Assembly (NCBI RefSeq): GCF_002214185.1 | Contig: NZ_CP022161.1 | Coordinates: 4,649,767-4,713,766 of the forward strand | DNA length: 64,000 nt | From: Streptomyces capitiformicae | GTDB lineage: Bacteria > Actinomycetota > Actinomycetes > Streptomycetales > Streptomycetaceae | Direction of reading: 5' to 3' | Part shown: piece by piece, positions 57,870-64,000 of the stretch | How positions within the stretch are numbered: position 1 is the stretch's first letter | Layout of the letters: the number at the start of each line of letters is the position of its first letter | The notes under the pieces: model-generated | Told to the model about the DNA's origin: nothing | Seen by the model: the letters and a program-made list of their open reading frames with translations, nothing else | Databases searched by the model: none | Translations under genes and position numbers: made by a program

Positions 57870-59243
57870 CTAGAGACGGCGGCCGATGGTCAGGTTCGCC
57901 GGGCGGTACGGGACGTATGCCGCGCCGTCGAGGTTGAGTTGGAGCGCGGCGGTTTGGAGGGCGCCTGCGGTTGCTGCGGCGCCCCAGTGGCCGGTGTTCA
58001 CGCGGTGCTCCAAGGCGTGGAGGGCGGCGACTGTTTCGGCGACGGTGAAGGTGCAGTGGCCGGTGCGGTCGACGTAGGCCTGTCGGAGTTGGGGGGCGTC
58101 TCCGGAGGCGCGGACGCGGGCGGCGAAGCGGGTTTCCTGTTCTGCGGGGACGAGGTCGTCGGCGGTGGTGTGGATGTCGAGGAGGGGGACGGCGAGGCCC
58201 TGGCCGGCGGAGGACGTGCGTTCGGCGGTGGCGACGGCGGAGGGGGACGCGGTGATGGTGGCGTTGCGGGTCAGGTTCGTCAGGTCGGCTCGGAGGTCCA
58301 GGCCCGCCTCCTTGTACATGGCCTTGACCAGGGGCGCGTGCTGGGAGGCGGACAGCACGCGCGCGTAGTCGACGCCCTTGTTCCAGGAGTTGTTGCCGCC
58401 GAGGGCCTTCTCGATGTGGTAGCGGCCGCCTTCGACGAAGGCCAGGATGCCCCGGGCGAACCAGTCGTACTGCTGTGCCTGCTGGCCGGCCCAGTCGTCG
58501 GCCGCGGGGCGTTCCTTGCCGGGGGCCCATGCCGGCAGGTTGAGGTAGGCCGCGGCGAGGGCGATCCGGGCGCGACCCTGGGGGGTCTCCTGGGCGGCGG
58601 TGACGGCGGCGGTGAGTTGCTGGGCGGTGGCGGTCGCCTCGGCCTGGGAAGCGAAGCCGACCAGTTTGACGGGAGTGTCGGGGAGGAGGAGGCGGGCGAT
58701 CGTGTACTCGGCGTCGAGCTGGTAGTTCTCCAGGTCGTTGGCGCCGGCGACGAGGCCGCAGAGGCCCAGGGCGCCGTCGATGCCACCGGCTCCGGAGCGG
58801 GCGAGTCGGGCATTCACCAGGCCGCCCATGGACTGACCTATGGAGAGGGTTCGGGTCGGTTCGCCGATCTTGGCGGTCACCGCTTCGAGGGTGGCCAGTT
58901 GGTCGCGCTCCGCGCTTTCCAGGGCCCAGAGGGTCTCGCTCGTGTCGTAGGAAGAGCCCGTGAGCGCGTAGCCCTCTTCGAGGAGGCGGAGGCGTACGGC
59001 TTCGGAGGGGGCGTTCTGGGCGACGGTGACGCCGAAGCCGTGGCTGAAGACGATCAGCGTGCCGTTCCAGTTCTCGGGCACGTCGGCGATCCAGGTGGCG
59101 CCGTCGGGGAGTGTGCCGCTGAGGCGTTGGGTTCCGGGGGCGGCGGCGGTCGTGGTCGAGCTGCCGGTCAGGGTGAGAACAACGGCTGTGGCCAGGGCGG
59201 CGAGGCTGCGGGTGGTGGAGCGGGGGCGGGTAGGTAAGGCCAT
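57870..59243 (-). CDS. Secreted alpha/beta hydrolase
   Basis: A 457-residue exported protein: signal peptide at residues 1-34 (basic start, SLAALATAVVLTLTG, then Ala-rich cleavage region), then an alpha/beta hydrolase with oxyanion region FSHGFGV, nucleophile GQSMGG, Asp region PLLDIHTTADDLVP, and catalytic His in VDRTGHCTFTV. It resembles Streptomyces secreted lipases or esterases of unknown substrate. ATG 59243 has AGGAGA 11 bases upstream. Confidence 0.88.
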   Translation of the reverse strand: MALPTRPRSTTRSLAALATAVVLTLTGSSTTTAAAPGTQRLSGTLPDGATWIADVPENWNGTLIVFSHGFGVTVAQNAPSEAVRLRLLEEGYALTGSSYDTSETLWALESAERDQLATLEAVTAKIGEPTRTLSIGQSMGGLVNARLARSGAGGIDGALGLCGLVAGANDLENYQLDAEYTIARLLLPDTPVKLVGFASQAEATATAQQLTAAVTAAQETPQGRARIALAAAYLNLPAWAPGKERPAADDWAGQQAQQYDWFARGILAFVEGGRYHIEKALGGNNSWNKGVDYARVLSASQHAPLVKAMYKEAGLDLRADLTNLTRNATITASPSAVATAERTSSAGQGLAVPLLDIHTTADDLVPAEQETRFAARVRASGDAPQLRQAYVDRTGHCTFTVAETVAALHALEHRVNTGHWGAAATAGALQTAALQLNLDGAAYVPYRPANLTIGRRL

Positions 59244-59460
59244 GAGGGGTGGGTCTCCTGTCGGCGCGTAGGGGGACGGTGACGTGAGGTAACCCAGACC
59301 CAGCGAATGTAGGGCTGTTTTTTTGTCGTGGTCAATGTAGTGCACAACATTTACTGCGACGGTCTGTGGAATTCGGGATTCCTGTCCCCTTATGAGGGAT
59401 CGTTTCACCCGTACGGAGTAAATGTGCTGAAGGAGTGAGAACGTGCTGCTTCCGGGCGCC

Positions 59461-59466
59461 TACCGT
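59461..59466 (+). promoter_or_regulatory. -10 box for leaderless mRNA of BACON protein
   Basis: TACCGT, six bases before ATG 59473. Confidence 0.55.
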
Positions 59467-59472
59467 CCATGA

Positions 59473-61215
59473 ATGATGAGCATCAGTCCGGAGACCTCGA
59501 CCCGCACTGTCGGCGCACACGGGGCGCACCGCGAGGCGCGCGATCGGGCGGCGGCGCGCGCGTTGGCGCAGCGCCCGCCGACGCGTGACGAGCCGTATCT
59601 GGACGGCCTGTTCACCTACTGCCTGTCGGTGCTGTGCGACCACGACACGGCGACCGCGGCCCTGGGCGACGCTCTCGCGCTCGCCGAGCGTCGTAGGGGT
59701 CCGGATGCCGCGGACGACCGCCGCGCCTGGCTGTACGCACTGGCCCGCTGGGCCTGTCTGCGCAAGCTCGCCGAGGCCCGGCAGAAACGTCAGAGCACGC
59801 ATGCCGCCGGGCGTCGGGCGCGGCATGGGGGTGGTTCCGCCGCCGGTACCGATACCGGTTCGGGTGGTGGCGGCGAGAGACAGCGCGGGCTGAAGGGATC
59901 CTCCAAGAGGGCCGCGCGGGCGGCGACCCTCTCCGAGGGGGAGGAGCGGCAGCGGCGGCGCGAACTCGCCCTGCTCGCCTGGCCGGAGGCCGCCGGCACC
60001 ACCCCGGAGCAGCGCGAGGCGCTCGAACTGGCCGTACGGCACCAGCTCGCCACCCGCGAGGTCGCCGACGTCCTCGGCATGGACCTCGCCTCCGCGCGTG
60101 AACTGCTCTCCTCCGCAGCCTGCGAGGTGGAGCGCACCCGCGCGGCCCTCGCCGTCGTGGAAACCGGCGCCTGCCCCAGCGTCGCCCGCCTCGCCGGCGA
60201 CTCTCAGCTCGTCCTCAGCGCCACCCTGCGCCGCGAACTCGTCCGGCACGTCGACGACTGCCCCCGCTGCCGCCGCGCCGCCGAGCGCGCCGTCCCCGGC
60301 CACTGGCCCGGCACCCGCGTCACGCCCGCCGCGCTGCCCGTGCTCGAAGCCCCGCGCGCGGCCCTGTGCGCCGCGATGGGGCACGTCACACGCGCGCGTG
60401 CGCCACATTTCGACCGGCGCGGTTTCCCCATGGACCCGAGGGTCCACGCGGCCCGCAGGGATCGGCTACGCACGCGTGCCGTCACGACGACCGTCGTCGC
60501 CACCGTCGTCGCCGCGCCCGTCCTCGCCTTCTGGGCCGCCTACCGGGGCGCCCCTCTCACCGGCGAGGGCGTCGACGGCCGCGGTGTCACCGCCGGCGAG
60601 GCACACGGCGACGGCACCGGCGACACCTACGAGAACGCCGGCAGCGCCCGCGCGAAGCCCGACGCCCGGCTCGGCAAGGGCAAACCCGTCCCGGCGGGCG
60701 ACGTCGCCGTCGAGGTCAGTCAGGGCGGAGGCCAGGGCGGGCTCTCCGTGACGGCCGGGCACGTCGGCGACACCACCCTCATCACGCTGACCGCGACCGG
60801 CGATTCAGCCGTCGCGTGGTCCGCCCGCACCGACGCCGACTGGCTCTACCTCAGCCAGTCCTCGGGAACCCTGGAACCCGGCGAGTCGTTGACGATCAAG
60901 GTGAACGTGGACCAGCTGACCGAGCCCGCCGGGGACTGGACCGCGCAGGTGTCCCTGGCCCCCTCGGGCGCCGTCGTCACCATCGAGGGCCAAGGCCCCG
61001 TGCCCGCACCCCCCGAAGACCCCCGCCCGACCCCACCGGCTCCGAACCCGGACCCTCCGCGGCCCACCCCGCCGCCGGACTCCGGCCCGGAGCCCACCCC
61101 CAGCGCCCCGACCCAGCCCGATCCGACCCCGACCCCCACTGACCAGGCCCCCACGGACCCGGGCGGCCCGCCCCCGCCACCGAGCGACGACGGCGGCCAG
61201 ACCCCGACGTCGTAA
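59473..61215 (+). CDS. Membrane fusion of sigma-like, zinc-finger anti-sigma-like and BACON domains
   Basis: A 580-residue protein. Residues 38-105 resemble ECF sigma region 2 (YLDGLFTYCLSVLCDHDTATAALGDALALAE), 165-225 resemble region 4 (TPEQREALELAVRHQLATREVADVLGMDLASARELL), and H259/C263/C266 (RHVDDCPRCRRAA) resemble a zinc-binding anti-sigma motif. One membrane segment (about 336-357) leads to an extracellular BACON beta-sandwich (about 415-500, ending SGTLEPGESLTIKVNV) and a Pro-rich wall-spanning tail. The cytoplasmic half is probably a degenerate sigma/anti-sigma fusion; whether it binds polymerase is unknown. Pro-rich tail suggests display across the cell wall. Confidence 0.82.
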   Translation: MMSISPETSTRTVGAHGAHREARDRAAARALAQRPPTRDEPYLDGLFTYCLSVLCDHDTATAALGDALALAERRRGPDAADDRRAWLYALARWACLRKLAEARQKRQSTHAAGRRARHGGGSAAGTDTGSGGGGERQRGLKGSSKRAARAATLSEGEERQRRRELALLAWPEAAGTTPEQREALELAVRHQLATREVADVLGMDLASARELLSSAACEVERTRAALAVVETGACPSVARLAGDSQLVLSATLRRELVRHVDDCPRCRRAAERAVPGHWPGTRVTPAALPVLEAPRAALCAAMGHVTRARAPHFDRRGFPMDPRVHAARRDRLRTRAVTTTVVATVVAAPVLAFWAAYRGAPLTGEGVDGRGVTAGEAHGDGTGDTYENAGSARAKPDARLGKGKPVPAGDVAVEVSQGGGQGGLSVTAGHVGDTTLITLTATGDSAVAWSARTDADWLYLSQSSGTLEPGESLTIKVNVDQLTEPAGDWTAQVSLAPSGAVVTIEGQGPVPAPPEDPRPTPPAPNPDPPRPTPPPDSGPEPTPSAPTQPDPTPTPTDQAPTDPGGPPPPPSDDGGQTPTS

Positions 61216-61282
61216 CCGACCCCGGCGTCCTGACCGCCGTACGACTGCCGTACGCCGCGGCGCCCGCGGAACCGTCAGTCCG

Positions 61283-62158
61283 TCAGTCGACCGGATCCGC
61301 CGGATGCGGGGCCACCAGCGGCAGCTGGGACGCGAGGCGCTCCTCGCACAGCTCGGCCAGGCGGTCGTATCCCGCCTTGCCCATCAGTTCGATCAGCTCG
61401 GGCCGGTACGACACATACACCGGTTCGCCCGCGCCGTGCGCCGAGGTCGCCGACGTGCACCACCAGTGCAGGTCATGGCCGCCCGGCCCCCAGCCGCGGC
61501 GGTCGTACTCGCCGATCGACACCTGCAGGACGCGGGTGTCGTCGGGCCGGTCGATCCAGTCGTACGTACGGCGGACCGGGAGCTGCCAGCAGACGTCCGG
61601 CTTGGTCTCGAGGGGCTCGCGGCCCTCGCGCAGGGCCAGGATGTGCAGCGAGCAACCCGCGCCGCCCGCGAAACCGGGGCGGTTCTGGAAGATGCACGAG
61701 CCCTTGTACGGCCGGGTCTGGCGGTCGCCGTCCTCGTCCTTCGAGACCCAGCCCGACTCCATACCCACGTCGTGGAACTGCCAGATTTCCGGCGTGAGCC
61801 TCGCCACATGCTCGGCGACCCGCTTCTCGTCGTCCTCGTCCGAGAAGTGGGCACCCAGGGTGCAGCAGCCGTCGTCAGCGCGGCCCGCCTGGATGCCCTG
61901 GCAACCGCTGCCGAAGACGCAGTTCCAGCGGGAGGTCAGCCAGGTCAGATCGCAGCGGAAGACCTGCTCGGCGTCCGCCGGATCAGGGAACTCCACCCAC
62001 GCGCGCGCGAAGTCGAGCCCCTTCTCATCGGGCACAGTGGCTTCTGCGGCGACCGTCTTCGACTTCTTGGGCCTGGCCGCCTTCGCCCGAGAAGAACCGG
62101 TGGCCGCCGCCGCTCCCGCTGCCGACTTGTCGGCCTTTGCCTTTTTCGTCTTTGGCAC
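61283..62158 (-). CDS. Conserved Cys-rich protein (Rv0495c-type)
   Basis: A 291-residue cytoplasmic protein. After a Lys/Ala-rich start it has a Cys cluster ([20 protein letters not shown] then [11 protein letters not shown]) that looks like a metal or redox site, plus [21 protein letters not shown] and KPDVCWQLP. It matches mycobacterial Rv0495c in position next to ppx. The function is unsettled. GTG 62158 has TACCCT six bases upstream. Confidence 0.85.
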   Translation of the reverse strand: MPKTKKAKADKSAAGAAAATGSSRAKAARPKKSKTVAAEATVPDEKGLDFARAWVEFPDPADAEQVFRCDLTWLTSRWNCVFGSGCQGIQAGRADDGCCTLGAHFSDEDDEKRVAEHVARLTPEIWQFHDVGMESGWVSKDEDGDRQTRPYKGSCIFQNRPGFAGGAGCSLHILALREGREPLETKPDVCWQLPVRRTYDWIDRPDDTRVLQVSIGEYDRRGWGPGGHDLHWWCTSATSAHGAGEPVYVSYRPELIELMGKAGYDRLAELCEERLASQLPLVAPHPADPVD

Positions 62159-62164
62159 CCGTCC

Positions 62165-62170
62165 AGGGTA
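62165..62170 (-). promoter_or_regulatory. -10 box for leaderless Cys-rich protein mRNA
   Basis: TACCCT on the minus strand, six bases before GTG 62158. Confidence 0.5.
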
Positions 62171-62216
62171 CGGCGCCGGAACCGACATCGAGCACGGTGC
62201 ATGGCTCCGCTGGCAG

Positions 62217-62222
62217 TAGCGT
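62217..62222 (+). promoter_or_regulatory. -10 box for leaderless ppx mRNA
   Basis: TAGCGT, seven bases before ATG 62230. It is divergent from the Cys-rich gene's promoter across 71 bases. Confidence 0.5.
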
Positions 62223-62229
62223 TCCGTAC

Positions 62230-63162
62230 ATGAGACTCGGTGTCCTCGACGTGGGATCGAACACGGTGCATCTGCTGGTGGTGGACGCACACCCCGGCGC
62301 GCGCCCCCTGCCCGCGCACTCGCACAAGGCGGAGCTTCGCCTTGCCCAACTTCTCGACGAGGCGGGGGCGATCGGCCCCGAAGGCGTCGAGAAACTGATA
62401 AGCGTCGTCCACGAGGCGCTCCAGGCCGCCGAGGACAAGGGCGTGGAGGAGATGCTCCCCTTCGCCACCTCCGCGGTGCGCGAGGCCAGCAACGCCGACG
62501 ACGTCCTCGCCCGCGTCCAGGACGAGACCGGCGTCGAGCTCCAGGTCCTCACCGGCGCGGAGGAGGCCCGGCTGACCTTCCTGGCCGTCCGCCGCTGGTT
62601 CGGCTGGTCCGCCGGCAAGCTCCTCGTCCTCGACATCGGCGGCGGCTCCCTGGAGATCGCGTACGGCATCGACGAGGAGCCCGACGCGGCCGTCTCGCTG
62701 CCGCTCGGCGCCGGCCGCCTCACCGCCGGCTGGCTCCCCGGCGACCCGCCCGGCCCGGACGACGTCCGCGCCCTGCGCCGCCACGTCCGGGCCCAGATCG
62801 CCCGTACGGTCGGCGAGTTCAGCCGCTTCGGGGCCCCCGACCACGTCGTCGCCACCTCCAAGACCTTCAAGCAGCTCGCCCGCATCGGCGGCGCCGCCCG
62901 CTCCACCGAGGGCCTCTACGTCCAGCGCGACCTCAAGCGCGACGCCCTGGAGTCCTGGGTCCCCAAGCTCGCCGCCATGACCACCGCCCAACGCGCCACC
63001 CTCCCCGGCGTCTCCGAGGGCCGAGCCGGCCAGCTGCTCGCGGGTGCGTTGGTGGCGGAGGCCGCGATGGATCTCTTCGAGGTGGAGACCTTGGAGATCT
63101 GCCCGTGGGCGCTGAGGGAGGGCGTGATTCTGCGGCGACTGGATCACATGGGTACGGCGTAG
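62230..63162 (+). CDS. ppx: Ppx/GppA-family exopolyphosphatase
   Basis: Acts on polyphosphate and possibly on guanosine pentaphosphate. 310 residues, short actinobacterial Ppx1 type: actin-like phosphate loop [36 protein letters not shown]-equivalent [12 protein letters not shown] with the catalytic Glu, and [12 protein letters not shown]. It lacks the C-terminal HD domain of long Ppx. Divergent from the Rv0495c-type gene as in mycobacteria. Confidence 0.93.
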   Translation: MRLGVLDVGSNTVHLLVVDAHPGARPLPAHSHKAELRLAQLLDEAGAIGPEGVEKLISVVHEALQAAEDKGVEEMLPFATSAVREASNADDVLARVQDETGVELQVLTGAEEARLTFLAVRRWFGWSAGKLLVLDIGGGSLEIAYGIDEEPDAAVSLPLGAGRLTAGWLPGDPPGPDDVRALRRHVRAQIARTVGEFSRFGAPDHVVATSKTFKQLARIGGAARSTEGLYVQRDLKRDALESWVPKLAAMTTAQRATLPGVSEGRAGQLLAGALVAEAAMDLFEVETLEICPWALREGVILRRLDHMGTA

Positions 63163-63203
63163 CGGCGATCCGGGGGCGCGATTGTCTGCCGGGTGAGTGG
63201 GGG

Positions 63204-63290
63204 TTGCTCGCGCAGTTCCCCGCGCCCCCTGAAGACTGAGGGCGACCCCTGGACTTTTTGGGGGCGCGAGGACCTGCGCGACCAGCCCCC
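63204..63290. repeat. Dispersed intergenic GC-rich hairpin repeat, copy 5
   Basis: Begins TTGCTCGCGCAGTTCCCCGC as in copies 3 and 4, then diverges in the loop, and ends with GGGGGCGCGAGGACCTGCGCG. Confidence 0.65.
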
Positions 63291-63373
63291 GCTTACCGGC
63301 ACTCGCCCGCGAAGCAAGCCTCCAACGGTGAATGGGCGCCCGGCCCCTGGCACATCCCCCCGACCTCACCCCG

Positions 63374-63379
63374 TAACCT
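63374..63379 (+). promoter_or_regulatory. -10 box for leaderless isomerase mRNA
   Basis: TAACCT, six bases before ATG 63386. Confidence 0.5.
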
Positions 63380-63385
63380 GTCCCC

Positions 63386-64000
63386 ATGGCGGAGCCAGTC
63401 GTGCGAATCCCGGATGCGAAGGTCGCCCTGTCCACGGCCTCCGTGTACCCGGAGTCGACGGCGACGGCCTTCGAGATCGCCGCGCGCCTGGGGTACGACG
63501 GCGTCGAGGTCATGGTCTGGACCGACCCGGTCAGCCAGGACATGGAGGCCCTGCGCCGCCTCTCCGACTACCACCAGATCCCCATCCTCGCCGTACACGC
63601 CCCCTGCCTGCTGATCACCCAGCGGGTGTGGTCCACCGACCCCTGGGTCAAGCTCCAGCGCGCCCAGGCGGCCGCCGAGAAGCTCGGCGCGACCACGGTC
63701 GTCGTGCACCCCCCGTTCCGCTGGCAGCGCCAGTACGCGCGCGACTTCGTCACCGGGATCTGGCGGATGGCGAACGAGACGGACGTACGGTTCGCCGTCG
63801 AGAACATGTACCCCTGGCGGTACCGCGACCGCGAGATGCTCGCGTACGCCCCCGACTGGAACGTCACGAAGGACGACTACCGGCACTTCACGATCGACCT
63901 CAGCCACGCCGCGACCTCCCGCACGGACACCCTGGAGATGGTCGACCGCATGGGTGACCGCCTCGGCCATGTGCACATGGCCGACGGCAAGGGCTCGGCC
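63386..64000 (+). CDS. Sugar phosphate isomerase/epimerase-like TIM-barrel protein, partial
   Basis: The first 205 residues of an AP-endonuclease-2/xylose-isomerase-like TIM barrel. Metal-site residues appear in [10 protein letters not shown] (His), FAVENMYPW (Glu), FTIDLSHAA (Asp and His) and [10 protein letters not shown] (His). The gene runs off the right edge. It follows ppx as in the mycobacterial Rv0496-Rv0498 neighbourhood. Substrate unknown. Confidence 0.9.
   Translation, partial: MAEPVVRIPDAKVALSTASVYPESTATAFEIAARLGYDGVEVMVWTDPVSQDMEALRRLSDYHQIPILAVHAPCLLITQRVWSTDPWVKLQRAQAAAEKLGATTVVVHPPFRWQRQYARDFVTGIWRMANETDVRFAVENMYPWRYRDREMLAYAPDWNVTKDDYRHFTIDLSHAATSRTDTLEMVDRMGDRLGHVHMADGKGSA

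Overview
The window is a GC-rich actinobacterial chromosome segment and almost certainly Streptomyces. The evidence is very high third-position GC, frequent GTG starts, many genes with a TANNNT box 6-7 bases before the start codon (leaderless transcription), and complete orthologue blocks of Streptomyces genes: sigE-cseABC, lsr2, clpC, disA-radA and ftsH-folEPBK. It is core chromosome with a few accessory insertions. I found no rRNA, tRNA, CRISPR array, prophage or large biosynthetic cluster.

Layout. 1-9.7 kb: a partial ThrE-type exporter and inorganic pyrophosphatase on the minus strand, then dacB-like carboxypeptidase, a zincin-like metalloprotease, tilS, hpt and ftsH on the plus strand. 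9.8-13.6 kb: folate cluster folE-folP-(NTF2-like)-folB-folK-DUF3180. 13.7-18.8 kb: MprF-like membrane protein, membrane esterase and an acidic coiled-coil protein. 18.8-20.1 kb: a mobile cluster made of a dispersed repeat, a 63-bp MITE-like palindrome and an IS481-family element. 20.1-24.2 kb: two bacterial PH-domain membrane proteins, a solitary second nuoD and a MidA/NDUFAF7-family methyltransferase. 24.3-28.7 kb: a NarL-type two-component pair, an ArsR-type regulator and a threonine-aldolase-like enzyme. 28.9-34.4 kb: a DUF2520 dehydrogenase, panC, nadB, nadC and coaX, which joins CoA and NAD synthesis in one operon with overlapping genes.

34.5-40.9 kb: small hypothetical genes, a BlaI-type regulator, argA-type N-acetylglutamate synthase, lsr2 and clpC, with two perfect matches to the ClgR operator upstream of clpC. 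40.9-44.0 kb: a 1048-residue NACHT-NTPase with leucine-rich repeats, the clearest candidate for an immunity gene. 44.4-47.4 kb: M23 peptidase and a TetR/MFS efflux pair. 47.6-51.1 kb: the cell-envelope stress operon sigE-cseA-cseB-cseC. 51.4-59.2 kb: mutY, a luciferase-like oxidoreductase, a secreted Ser/Gly-rich protein, disA (c-di-AMP synthase), radA and a secreted alpha/beta hydrolase. 59.5-64 kb: a sigma/anti-sigma/BACON membrane fusion, a Cys-rich protein, Ppx/GppA phosphatase and a partial TIM-barrel isomerase.

The order ppa-dacB-zincin-tilS-hpt-ftsH-fol-DUF3180-DUF2520-panC-coaX-lsr2-clpC-mutY-disA-radA parallels the mycobacterial chromosome, so the other genes can be read as Streptomyces insertions. 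The most interesting observations are the NLR-like protein, the nuoD2/MidA pairing, the nested mobile elements around 19 kb, a 43-bp mini-element found both inside dacB and between genes with a related empty site at 57.7 kb, and the long series of predicted leaderless promoters.
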